A stretch of 64,000 nucleotides of DNA from Gaertneriomyces semiglobifer. Taxonomy: Eukaryota; Chytridiomycota; Chytridiomycetes; Spizellomycetales; Spizellomycetaceae. The position numbers were made by a program, and so were the translations under genes. Shown here in pieces: positions 30,537-40,730 of this stretch (position 1 is its first letter; every line of letters starts with the position of its first letter). Location: positions 20,790 to 84,789 of the forward strand of contig JAHLKF010000041.1 of the NCBI GenBank assembly GCA_025558075.1, in the 5' to 3' direction. The notes under the pieces were generated by a model. The model worked only from the letters and a program-made list of their open reading frames with translations, did no database searches and was not told where the DNA came from.

Positions 30537-30929
30537 ATGTTCAAAACGCCGGCCGCGGTCGTCCGTTACACGGACGAATTTGCTCCAGAAAGCTGGAGCA
30601 TCGAACATTTCCGCCGGCATAGGCCGGCACTCTCCCTGCGCTCCCTGGAGAGGGAGGCCTGGCGCGTGCGCGCGACCAGCCCGCACCCGGCCGCCGTCGA
30701 GGCGGCTAACAAGCTCATCACTGAGCTAAAGGTGCGTTCCGATTTCTTGTTGAAGTTCATTCTTTGTGCTAACTCTTGCTGTTAGGAGCAAAGCTCCAAA
30801 GCCCGCGTGGGGACCCCCCACCCTGCGGTCCGGCCCCCGGCGCCCACCGCCCTGCTCCCTCCTCGGGAGAAACCGGACGCGTTGGCTGCCGCCCTGGCAA
30901 AAATGGGCATCAATGACAAGAGGACCTAG
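30537..30929 (+). CDS. Small-protein family gene B (VRYT-W-H family), two exons, unknown
   Basis: Exons 30537-30731 and 30786-30929 flank a 54-base intron, giving 112 residues. The core is VRYTDEFAPESWSIEHFRRH, followed by RPALSLRSLEREAWRVRATS, then PHPAAVEAANKLITELK to the splice site. Exon 2 is Pro-rich and ends MGINDKRT. The intron carries TGCTAAC about 17 bases before its TTAG end, as do introns of the other copies. The core looks like an amphipathic helical domain with conserved Tyr, Trp and His. It has no signal peptide, membrane span or Cys. I do not recognise the family. It is the longest and most regular copy and best represents the ancestral gene. Confidence 0.6.
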
Positions 30930-30984
30930 ATATAGAGCCTCATATAATTTAACTAAAAAAAAAAAGAACCGTGTCGGATGAGCA

Positions 30985-31055
30985 AACTTGAACTATGCCT
31001 TTTTCCTCTGTGTGTGCGCCTGACTTTGACAGCATTGACTTTGACGTGGCTGTTG
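30985..31055 (+). repeat. Conserved downstream block of the tandem family (copy 1)
   Basis: The sequence 'tatgcctttttcctctgtg' followed by 'cctgactttgacagcattgac' recurs after genes D (33283-33338) and E (34311-34372). The duplicated unit therefore includes non-coding DNA. Confidence 0.7.
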
Positions 31056-31553
31056 CTCATAGTTCGCTACTAATAATTGATAATGGCTCACTGCGTCGTC
31101 GTCGGTGACAGACGTGGGAAAATAAAGTGGCAACACGGTGCCTCAAACGAATGCACAGATGAGTACTATCTCTGATTTAAGGTTTAAACGGCAATCAACA
31201 GTCATATTAATGGGGAAGCTCAGAATGCGGCTTTGTCGATCCACCGGCCCAGCCTGCATCATTGGGGCGGCAGTGCTGTTCAAATTCATCTTGGTTGGGG
31301 CTTTAAACTTATATATTATGTAAAGGATACCCTTCCGATCCATGTGCATAATCATTAGGCATCTGTTTGTTCCGTCGAAGCCCTCGCTCCAAGCCTGGCA
31401 TCCACAAGTTATAGCACCCTTGTTACGGACCATATAAGGCCGTCAGTGCCCGAAAGCTGCCTTTGCGAGGTAGGTAGAGTGCAGAACACTACTAGTTGCC
31501 CGAGACGCAGATCGAGGGCTATTCTAGATCTGCCTTTTTCCTTGAACGAAAAG

Positions 31554-31614
31554 TTCAAGGCACCCGCTCCAGTGGTCCGGTATATACGGATCATCTACAT
31601 GGAGCATCGAACAC
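31554..31614 (+). pseudogene. Fragment of the family's exon 1 upstream of gene C
   Basis: Reads FKAPAPVVRY and then matches 'tggagcatcgaacac', the WSIEH codons of gene B, with the middle deleted. It is fused directly to the CA/CT-rich leader of gene C. This looks like a product of unequal recombination between copies. Confidence 0.5.
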
Positions 31615-31696
31615 ACAAACACACACATCCACACACAACTCTCTCTCACCCTCTCTCTCTCTGTGCTGTGTTTTTTTCTTTTTCTTTTGAACAAGT

Positions 31697-32055
31697 ATGT
31701 TCAAAGCTCCCACCCCCGTCGTCCGTTACACGGACGAATTTCCTCCAGAAAGCTGGAGCGTTGAGCATTTCCGCCGGCATAGGCCGGCACTCTCGGTGCA
31801 GTCCCTGAAAAGGGAGGCATTGCGGGTAGGCGGCCGTCGAGGCGACCGACAAGCTCCTGAGAGAGCTTCGGGTGGGTTTTCTATCTTGCGGTTGAAAGCT
31901 CATTCTTTGTGCTAACTCTTGCTCTGTTAGGAGCAAAGCTCCACGGGAGAAGCCCGACCCACTGGCCGTGGCTCGGGATAAATGACCTCGTGACGTCTAC
32001 GAAGAGGCGTCATGAGGACGACGAGCCGGAAAACTTGCCACCGGCAAGTAAGTAG
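31697..32055 (+). CDS. Small-protein family gene C, two exons, altered middle
   Basis: Exons 31697-31871 and 31931-32055 (59-base intron) give 99 residues. The N-terminal core VRYTDEFPPESWSVEHFRRH is intact. After LKREALRV, a net deletion of about 20 bases relative to gene B shifts frame, so the AAVEA block is read in a different frame (GGRRGDRQAPERASG). Exon 2 is then read in the frame that yields LGINDLVTSTKRRHEDDEPE near the end, the same C-terminal block as gene D. The gene may therefore still be functional with a replaced linker, or may be decaying. Its TATA box is less clear than in the other copies. Confidence 0.5.
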
Positions 32056-32408
32056 ATAAATATATAGAGCCTCATAGTTGTATTTTAATAATTTATATAA
32101 TAAAAATCCGACGGTGGATTCAATATATTGTTACTCCATAGCTCTCAGTCTTCTCAGCTCTGCTCAGTCGATGGCATGATATTGATCAACATGAGCCTGC
32201 GTATCCTCTTTTCTCGCACTCGCAGGCCCTTTAAATTTAATTCATCCGGACGGGTGTAGTTTCCCACGCGTGTCTGCAGTGTACACCAGACAGCCAATCT
32301 AATACGTAAACCGCATCGGGAACATTGAGCCCCGTGAACATTTGAAATTGAGTCCAGGAGACATGGATCGAGATCAAGATGGGTGGCTTGGTTATGCAGC
32401 CTCCCGAA
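32056..32408. other. Spacer between family genes C and D
   Basis: About 350 bases, no gene; A/T-rich at the left end. Confidence 0.4.
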
Positions 32409-32417
32409 CATAAAAAG
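32409..32417 (+). promoter_or_regulatory. TATA-like box of small-protein gene D
   Basis: CATAAAAAG 136 bases before the ATG, then 'gacggtcgccgtcctcattcc', nearly identical to the block at gene E. Confidence 0.5.
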
Positions 32418-32544
32418 ACGGTCGCCGTCCTCATTCCCCGCACAGCTTTCCACAAACACACACACGCTCATACATACCGACCCTATTACATTATATATAA
32501 TTATCTCCCTCTCTCTTTTTGTCTTTTTTTTCTTTCTTTTTACT

Positions 32545-32912
32545 ATGCAGGCACCGGCCTCATTCGTCCGGTATACGGACGAGTTCGCTCCATCCCAATG
32601 GAGCATCGCGCACTTCCGGGCGCAGCGGCCTGACAAGTCGCTGCGAGCTCTCGAAAGAGAGATCCAGCGCGTCCGTGCGACGAGCACAGACGCGGCCGCC
32701 GTTGACGGCGCCTACAGGATCCGGAGGGAGCTGATCGTACGTCTCGAAATTCTTGTAGTTGAAGCTCATTCTTTATGCTAACTCTTGCTGTTAACTGTTA
32801 GGAGGAAATCTTCCGTCTCCGGCCAGCCTTCTCCCTCCTCGAAAGATGCCCGACGCGCTGGCCGTCGCTCGGGATAAATGACCTCATGACGTCTAGGAAG
32901 AGGCGTCATTAG
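32545..32912 (+). CDS. Small-protein family gene D, two exons, unknown
   Basis: Exons 32545-32736 and 32802-32912 with a 65-base intron give 100 residues. The core is VRYTDEFAPSQWSIAHFRAQ followed by RPDKSLRALEREIQRVRATS and a short helix RIRRELI. Exon 2 ends LGINDLMTSRKRRH, a basic C-terminus shared with gene C. The frame and all splice signals are intact, so this copy is probably expressed. It carries the same intron motif (TGCTAAC) as the others. Confidence 0.58.
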
Positions 32913-33855
32913 GACGACGAGCCGGAGAGCTTGCCACCAGCAAATAAGAAGTTGTATTTTATTATTATAATAAGAATCCGTGGGTGCCTGCCTTTGACAG
33001 TATTGACATCTAGTGGACACGTTGAATCTACGTAGTTGATAATTGCTGATGCTATAATTCCATGGGCTCACGTCCTTCGCCGTCCGCGCAGTAGTTGGAT
33101 TACCCCGCAGTAAAGACCAATCCATGTCATACCATTGAAGCGCCATTGAAATGGGTTCCTACTGCGCAGTGGACGGCGATGGCGCACGACGAGTACGCCA
33201 AAAGGATGTAGACTTGCTGTTGTTGTTTTTTGTTTTCTTTTTTTAATAATATGAGTTCGTCGGACGTTACGCAAACGTAAATCATGCCTTTTTCCTCTGT
33301 GTATGTGCCTGACTGTGACAGCATTGACGTAGCTGTTGAATCTAGTTGATAGTTGCCAATATTGAGTTGCTACTGCGCGCCGTCCTTCGTCGTGCGCTGC
33401 GTATTTGCAGATGGTCGTGTTACGCGTACCAGTTATCTGAGGTTTGCGAGGTAGGTCGAGGGCTATTCTACACTGCACGAGAGCACCAAGCAGATAGCCC
33501 GTAACAAGCGTGCTATAACTTATTAACGCCGCGTTTGGAGGACTTCGAGGGAATGAACAGACGTTTAGTAGTTATGCACATAGAAGGTTAACATTAACAC
33601 TAGGAGAAGTTAAGAGCTGCTGCCTGTTGACTTCTTATTGCAGCTCCAATGATGCTCTGCCTGCGTTCCAATAATTATGACCTCGTTGGATTAACATGAG
33701 CTGCAGCTGTCTGCATTCGTTTTTCCCACATCTGTCGCCCGCGTGGTATGACATGAAATAATCTATCCATAGGCTCATGCTAATTAAAATGGCTTGTTAC
33801 TGCGCAGCGGACAGCGATGGACGCTGCGCATTTGCTGTCAAGCAGCCTCCCCAAA
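32913..33855. other. Spacer between family genes D and E
   Basis: Includes the conserved downstream block (33283-33338) and a second match to sequence near 31460-31530 ('gcgaggtaggt' and 'gagggctattcta'). No gene seen. Confidence 0.45.
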
Positions 33856-33863
33856 TATAAAAA
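33856..33863 (+). promoter_or_regulatory. TATA box of small-protein gene E
   Basis: TATAAAAA 123 bases before the ATG, followed by the same 'gacggtggccgtcctcattcc' type block as gene D and a long CT repeat leader. Confidence 0.6.
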
Positions 33864-33978
33864 GACGGTGGCCGTCCTCATTCCCGACACAGCTTTCCAC
33901 AAACACACTATCTCTCTCTCTCTCTTTCTTTCTTCCTTTCTTCCTTTCTTTCTTTCTTGTTGTCTTGTTGTATTAACA

Positions 33979-34240
33979 ATGTTGACAGCACCGCCGCGAC
34001 GAGTCCGTTATACGGAAGAGTTTCCACCATCCCAGTGGAGCATCCGCCACTTCCGGCGTCATCGACCGGGCTTGTCTCTGAGGGCTTTGAAGAGGGAGGC
34101 CCTCAGAGTCCGCGCGACCAGCCCGGACGCGGACGCCGTCGAGGCGGCCGACTACCTTCTCAAGGTGATTTACGTAAGTTTCCGAATTCTTGTTGACGCT
34201 CATTCTATATGCTGACTCTTGCTGTTAGTGGCTTCTTTGA
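33979..34240 (+). CDS. Small-protein family gene E, two exons, C-terminally shortened
   Basis: Exon 1 33979-34173 encodes VRYTEEFPPSQWSIRHFRRH and RPGLSLRALKREALRVRATS, then PDADAVEAADYLLK. The intron (34174-34228) has a GTAAGT donor and TTAG acceptor. Exon 2 then gives only three codons before TGA, for a total of 68 residues, so the GIND-type C-terminus of B, C and D is missing. The N-terminal core is fully conserved, suggesting it is the functional part. Confidence 0.52.
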
Positions 34241-34310
34241 GGAGGTAGAGCTGTTGTTGCGTTGTTTTGTTGTTTTTTATAATAAGAGTCCGTTGGTCGT
34301 TACGTTAAAC

Positions 34311-34372
34311 TTGAACCATGCTTTTTTCCTCTGTGTGTGTGCCTGACCTTGACAGCATTGACGTGGCTGTTG
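34311..34372 (+). repeat. Conserved downstream block of the tandem family (copy 3)
   Basis: Near-identical to 30985-31055 and 33283-33338. Confidence 0.7.
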
Positions 34373-34676
34373 TGAACCCAGCTGCTAATGTCATTGGACC
34401 TTTGCACTCCTACCAACTTGGGTGTTTCTCTGTGCGTCAACGTCAGTCCCTTCCTCTCCCTAGCATTGTTGACAGGCGTGGGAAAATGCGTATGGGCACC
34501 TGTGTATGCAAGGTAACATTGCCGAAACCTCCCACACATGTCCTAGTGCATATCAAGGATCGTATCAGGAAACACTCTGTACCGCCAATGCTATGTACAT
34601 GGTTGAATTCTGTCTTGTCATGCTCATTAATTGCTGCCTGTGAATACAGTCTATCTGATGGAAAATGTCAAAAATG

Positions 34677-34749
34677 TGCGAAGTGTGAGAATCGAACTCA
34701 CGACCTTAGGATTATGAGACCTACGCTCTACCGACTGAGCCAACTTCGC
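34677..34749 (-). tRNA. tRNA-Met (CAT), elongator type
   Basis: On the minus strand GCGAAGT at 34749 pairs with ACTTCGC at the 3' end (34684-34678), with discriminator A at 34677. The anticodon loop is CTCATAA (anticodon CAT) with the T31/T39 mismatch typical of eukaryotic elongator tRNA-Met. The T arm contains GAGTTCGATTCTC. There is no intron and no encoded CCA. The arm differs from initiator tRNA, so this is not the copia primer tRNA. Confidence 0.93.
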
Positions 34750-36522
34750 TGGGATGAACTCTGAACGCACAGCACTCATGATAATGAGTGGCAACTGTGC
34801 AAGGCAATGACCCATTGGCCGGCACAGTCATGTTAGCAAGAGATTCTCTGACACGTGACAGCAACCTGCGCTTAGGACCGACGCGCTCATGGAAGTGTAA
34901 ACTAAGCCGTTAGCTGCCGCATTGGGAGTCTGGTCGACTCGCATGCGGTTAGTTTAACATTACATATACAGTGCCTCTGCCATCACTACTACGCCATGTG
35001 GACCCTGGCGAAGCGCACTGTGCGTAGTGCGTAGTGCCGTCACTAACCCACCCGCAAAATGAAAAATTCCGCTGGTTTGGTTCATCCCGCCCTCGTGCTT
35101 GGCTATGCTTCCATGTTTGACAAGGCCTTGAACAATTCCACAAGGGGTACATACATATACACTGACTGATGAACCCTGGTGGCGAGTATCGGCTCCTCCC
35201 GCCGTTCATCATTGTTGATGAACGACACTGAAAAACCACCCACCTGCTGCGTCTTTCATGTGCTACCATTTAATCACCCACTAATCATATTAATGGTTGT
35301 ATGACTAGCGTGTACGACGCATTTCACGACTTACTACGCTGCAACTCAGCGTTGCGTTCCAAATTCGTTTCCCTTTGACTACGCATTCGCCCAGTCCATG
35401 TATAGGCAACACGCATGGGTGCTTCGCTGCCTTTGATGGTGAAAAAGGTTTTTGCGTTGCCTTGCTCTCAATTTATTCGTCGTTTAGTCGCGTAGTTTTC
35501 CCGCCTTGCATTTTTCTGCTCAACCACCACACCCACAACCACACACCACAAGGGCGGGAACTCATCATTGGCCAAACATGCGATGGCCACAATTTCAAGG
35601 CCCAGTCCACTCAACGAGAGCCATATGGTGTACGTACCACGGTTTTTACCACCATGATGGGCAAACGCCACGCTAACCCGACCGAAAACTAAGAGGGGTT
35701 TAGGAACTGAGAACGAATATCCTTTATCTTTTTCTGTCTTTGCTCAGTTCACTCGGCAGATCTAGCTTATGCGCTGTAAACATATGTCCGTCGCAGAGAG
35801 AGAAAAACCCAGAAGTAGGGTATTACTAGCCGAGTGGGCATTGAGGTTACTCAACCTCCCATACCTGGGGTCTGGGGTCCCTGAGTGAGAAGGAAATTGA
35901 AACCCTTTGTTTTCGGTCGTCGTCATCTTTCTTCACTGTCTCCCACCTTGTCGTCCGTTCATTCCTGCACCTCCGGCCCTCCCTTCGTTCCATCACCTCC
36001 GCTCTCTTTCCCTCCCTCTAGGTCAACAGCTTCCATGCTGGCCGCCGTCGTCGTCGTCGTCATCATCTCTGCCATTCTGATCTAGATCGAACCTCCCTCA
36101 ACAAGATCCTCGTTTAAGACGGGGGTTCCCACACCATTTGCCACTTTCTCCACCAAGATTCGACTTGCCACCTCGACTTGCCACCTCGACGGCAAACAAG
36201 ACTCGGGCGTCTTTGACCTACTCTACTCCCTCGCCACTTCGCTGAAGACTGCTAGGGTACAACTGCATCGGACAACGACGACTAGCCACACTCACCACCT
36301 TACAAGAGACGGTCGTAATGAACAAGGTATTAGAAGCCGCAGCAGTACAGGTCTCGGAAGAGACCAACCCGGCGCAGCTTGGTTGCAACATTGATTTGGT
36401 AGGTATTCGCTTTCCGATGCGACGATCTTCGCCTCCTGTCGATCCGCATTCCCCCAGGGTCCACATGCAGTGCCGATCATGCAAAAGCTGTGATATTAAT
36501 GATGCTTTCACAATGATAGATC
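34750..36522. other. 1.8-kb region without supported gene
   Basis: Short frames only (for example 35375-35692 +, 34949-35269 -) with no domain. The right part (about 35.9-36.5 kb) is pyrimidine-rich and may be leader and promoter of the Zn2Cys6 gene; a short 5' exon from 36318 is possible but not supported. Confidence 0.4.
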
Positions 36523-37744
36523 ATGCGCTTACACCAATTCGCATTCAGTCCCAGTCCCAACAAACCAAATCCATATGTGGATGAATCTCAAGTCGATCTC
36601 GGTCGGTACCTCCGGGATGTATTTGGCTCCAATGCGGCCACTACAATACCCTCACCATCAAGACCTTCTCAACAACACCCACAAGTCAACATTACCGAAT
36701 TCCTCACTGATCCGGAAGACTTCACTGCGCTCTCCCCACCACGGCCTATCCGACCATCCAATCTTCTTGCACCAATGACGCCCGTTCTGCGTTCATCCAT
36801 GCCCAGGGTGCTGGAAGTCACGCCCACCAGGCAAACGCGAGGACGGCCCATGTTCAATCTCCCGTACGAGACTCCTCGGTCCCTCATCCCACCTCCGCCA
36901 CCATCCATCTCTTCTCGTTCAAACACAAGCACAATAGCTCACTTACCAGTGCTCTCGCCCTCACGCGACCTGCTCTCCTCCGATCTTTCCTCCCCACTTG
37001 CCTGTTCGCCGTCTTCTGGACTGCTCGGCTTTTTAGGCTCAGATCTCGAAGACGAGTTCCGAAGCCAAGAAAGCCTTCTGATGCTGGATGGCACTGATGC
37101 TTTTAGTGATCCACTCTCCTCGGATTTCTTCAGTGACGATATCCGTGAAGTTTCATCGCCGTTGGAATACCAACCTGCGCCCTTCCATGGCCTGCCCACT
37201 CCCGAAGACACTGACTCCAAATTCGACCGCGAGGTTCAAGCTGCGGAACGTGCGGCGGATTATACCCCTGTACCTGTTCGTCACCAACCACGACCATTCC
37301 CATCCTTGTTAACACCCACCAACATCATGGCGGCCGCCGAATCACGTAAGCGCAAAAACCACGAAGATGCAGAAAACATGCCCCCGACAAAGCAGACGTC
37401 AAAAACGCAGCGCACGCAGTGCAAGGTGGCATGCGTGGCGTGCAAAAGGGCCAATAAGAAGTGTGATTCTCGCAGACCATGCGAGAGATGCGAGAGGTTA
37501 CGGATTGAGAACTGTGAAGATGCACCCAGGAAGGAAAGGACGAAGGGTGCAAGGAGAGGAAAACGTGCGTTTTTATTTCATGGCCTTTGTTATACGTCGT
37601 GTGAATGTTGACAGGGAACCTTACTCTTTAGTCACACGTCAACCGTCCAACCTCCGCTTTTCATCTCCTGCTTCTTCGTCAGTCTGTGACCCGGACGACT
37701 TTTTTGGAGTGGACCCTTTGAGCGTGTTCAACCCCAGCAACTGA
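36523..37744 (+). CDS. Zn2Cys6 transcription factor, two exons
   Basis: Exons 36523-37564 and 37632-37744 with a 67-base intron (GTGCGT...TTTAG) give 384 residues. The acceptor was chosen because it keeps an open frame ending DPLSVFNPSN. A fungal binuclear zinc cluster lies near residues 304-331: C-x2-C-x6-C-x5-C-x2-C-x7-C in ACVACKRANKKCDSRRPCER continuing through NC. It is preceded by a basic KRKN patch and followed by RKERTKGARRGKR, a common extension. The first 270 residues are Ser/Pro-rich with acidic patches, a likely activation region. The cluster is near the C-terminus, which is less usual than an N-terminal position. Targets cannot be inferred. Confidence 0.8.
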
Positions 37745-38288
37745 CATTCCGAAGGGCGTATTCTGATGTTCTTCCGTTGCTGATGAGCTGTCTTGCTGTT
37801 TATGTGCATATAGCTTTCTATTCTTTTTTTTCTATATCTGGAGTAGTACCTTTTTTGGATTGGAGTAGGACAACCTTTTTTTGCTGGAGGGGTTAGAGAT
37901 CTGGTTTTGACACGAAGGAAGTGCAGAGGTGGTTATTTATTTGACAGTGATGAGAAGTAGAGAGAACACTTGCAAAGTAGACATTTAACGAAAATCGGTG
38001 GTGAAACGCGTCGGCGCGAAAGTGTTTGTCGGAGTTTATGCTTACATAATTCGTCCGAACGCGTTCCCGCAGTTTTCCACAGGCAAGTACCCAACAGTGC
38101 AGCACTGTCACTCCCAAGCTTGGGCAATGGCATGTCCATTTTGTTTGAATAGGCTTAACTGTCGTCCTGCATGTCGTTGAGATTACCATTAACATTTCTT
38201 GGTGTCAACCGTAATGGGCCGTCCAATTGCTTCTTTGATGGAGAATCGCGATATATTACTTTGGAACCAATAGCACGTTCCACCCGCA
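37745..38288. other. Intergenic, no supported gene
   Basis: 3' flank of the Zn2Cys6 gene with T-runs, and the 5' flank of the ankyrin pseudogene. The words 'ccgtccaattgcttctttgatgga' around 38218-38243 resemble 40325-40350. Confidence 0.4.
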
Positions 38289-40059
38289 ATGGCGCTACAG
38301 AACAAGCCCTCCTTGATCATCTCGGCAATCGTATTTCAGGTGGATGGTTTCGACGAATTCTGTGCTTGGACTTTCATCAGCCGGTCCTGGTGGCGTGCTG
38401 GGCGGACACCTCTTCATTTCGCTGTAATGATGACAATGCAAGCAAAGTACACTCACCCAAATCCAGTTAAAAAATTCTTCATCGACCGATTATACGTCAT
38501 TTTGTCAAAGGTGCGTTATTAAATGCTTGCGTATTTGCTTGGATCTACGTATTACCTTTCTCACCACGTTCTTCTGATCTGACCGGACAGGAGCCTGTGA
38601 AAACGTATCAGGAGCACAATCGACCACTTTTTGACACAAGGGAATTTATTGTGGAGACTTTGAAGGCTGGTCTTCATCAATATGGCGATGAGCTGGCCGA
38701 TCTCTACATGTTGGACTTATACTGTGTTGAGTCGCATGGAAGACGTGACCAAGCTTAACCTCAAATCACAAATTGCGCTCGGTGGCTGGCTCACTGTTGA
38801 AGGTCTCCTTCACATGCGTGTCCCACTCAATGAGGAGAATGTTTTCAAGACTTATACGCCGTTATCCGAACTACTAAGGAACCACTGTCCGGATCTCAGC
38901 CTGCTCTTGCTGGAAAACTATTCTGTGGACGTCACTGCTCGGAACAATCAAGCTCTTTGCGTGGCCATCCAACACAACTTATACTTCCTTGCCAGGAAAC
39001 TTGTCGCTATGGGTGCGAGTCCGGTGAACGCTGATGGGCAAATGGATTTGGCTTGTCCATTAGCTTTTGCTGCACTAAAGGCCGACCGCCGCATCATTGA
39101 CTGGTTGATTCAACTAGGAGCAGATGTCAATGAGTTTCCCGGTCAGGTTCTTTTTGCGCTTTGTTATGGACGCTCTACCTGGAAATACAAGGCGCCCCAG
39201 GCTGAACGGCTGGACCTTTTACGATATTTTTTGGACTCGGGCGCTACATTGGCGCAACCATATTTCATGGCCACTGTTCGGAGTGCAGCTCGTAGACTCG
39301 ACTTGCTTCAATGCTTGTTTGAGCACCCAACAGTCACCGTTACCCGTGAGATGGCGAATATGACAGTGTTGGTCGCATGCGCGTCCCATCAATTGGACCA
39401 GATACGGTATTTGGTCGATAAACACAAGGCAGATGTGAACTATGTCTTCCGTGATTCAGGTACTCCCGCTGCCACTCCCCTTTCGTTGTCGACTATAAAA
39501 GCCGAAGGTGCCATGGACGTTATTCGCCTGCTTTTAGATTATGGAGCCGATCTGCATGCACATGAGAACATTTTCCTTTTTCGCACGCTTGTGTGGATAC
39601 CTGTACATTGGGACACTAGCTTTTGGTATCAAGATGTCCGGTACCACTCAAGGCCCATATTGGCGAATGGATTTGGCGGACGATCGGTTGTGGTACTATT
39701 TGGAGGGCAAGCGTGACATAGACTGTGGTGACTGTGAATTGTAAACGCTTCCTGATGGGTCGACGAACGTGGAGCTTGCAGAGTCATATCTTTCTGGCAA
39801 CCTAAGGGTCGACCCGGAGGAAGAGAGAACCCCTTCCGATGATGAGTATGGCTCCGAGGATTATGAGCTTCCGAGGGACCCAATGCCAGCTTCAAAGGAG
39901 GAAGACTGCTACTACCCCATCTTTGAGTACCTGTTCACTCATGGGCTCCGAGCGGATGCCGAAAATGGGCTTTATTTAAAATGTGCGGAAAAATGGGGAC
40001 CATGGCTTCATGAGGTTTTTCTTGAACAGTTACGGAAGCAGAACCATGAAGACTCGTGA
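38289..40059 (+). pseudogene. Ankyrin-repeat protein gene, frame-disrupted
   Basis: Starting at the ATG at 38289, a first block (FDEFCAWTFISRSWWRAGR) leads to an intron (GTGCGT near 38511 to GACAG near 38590) and then EPVKTYQEHNRPLFDTREF. The frame shifts near 38735 into the ankyrin frame (LLLENYSVDVTARNNQALCV, LIQLGADVNEFPG, YFLDSGATLAQPYFM, LLLDYGADLHAHEN). It shifts again near 39600-39640, meets an in-frame TAA at 39742-39744, and then runs to 40059 (acidic SDDEYGSEDYE region). These lesions argue for a pseudogene, although extra introns could rescue the first shift. Ankyrin arrays are binding scaffolds; no enzymatic domain is seen. Confidence 0.6.
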
Positions 40060-40730
40060 AAGGCGACGCAATAAATATCTGCTACATAGATACACAAGCC
40101 ATACTATGAGAAATGGAAGACACAAAGCGACAAAAATCCCTGCAAGCAAAGTTGTCAGCTCCAGTCTGAAATTGCATAGACATCGCGGCTGGCACTCACC
40201 AGGCAACACTGTATCACCCAAGCAATGCGAGCAATGTAAATTGCACCTTCTCAACCTTGAAGGATCCTTGACCAACTCGAAGATGTCTTGGAAAAACCCT
40301 AAGTGGTGTCTACCGTAATTGCCCGTCCTGTTGCTTCTTTGATGGATTTACGCTTATTAAGAAGAACGGCGTTCGTTACATGAAAGATGAATAGAAGCAG
40401 GAAGCAGGAATCTTCACTGCAGTTAGACGCAAGAGAAGTGGGCATGCTGTGGGGTGAATGAATGGTATCAGGCGAGTTGATGGGAGCGCCGTCCCACGCT
40501 GCCACGCGACGCTCTCTTTAGGTTCCGCTATGAATATTATTCTCTGTTGGGAAGTCGCATTACAAAGGTTCTACCCCGAAAAGCAGAAGTCAGATTCGAT
40601 TAGACGGTCTGCGATATCTAGCATACAGGCAACACTATTATTCTGAATCTAACGCGCCAGAGTGGCTTTCTCTTTCATGTCGGAGAATTGGGATTGTCGC
40701 GGCAAAGATCCAGGACGTACTACCAGGGCG
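40060..40730. other. Region between ankyrin pseudogene and lectin gene with duplicated DNA
   Basis: No gene. Bases ~40301-40500 resemble ~42600-42835 on the other side of the lectin gene. Confidence 0.45.
40301..40500 (+). repeat. Left copy of a diverged direct repeat flanking the lectin gene
   Basis: Shared words with the right copy include 'tttacg', 'ggcaggaagc/caggaagcagg', 'tcctcgctgcagtt/tcttcactgcagtt' and 'gctgtggggttgaatga/gctgtggggtgaatgaat', in the same order. Confidence 0.6.

Noticed and set aside
29942..30622. 226-codon plus-strand frame overlapping small-protein gene B
   Set aside because: Runs through the promoter, TATA box and CA/CT leader of gene B and reads gene B out of frame.
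30537..30785. Reading gene B as an 82-codon single-exon gene
   Set aside because: All four family members share a GT...TGCTAAC...TTAG interval at the same place and B, C and D have a related exon 2, so the intron model fits better.
35375..35692. 105-codon frame with a plausible ending
   Set aside because: No recognisable domain, no clear promoter, and no intron-linked extension; left unannotated.
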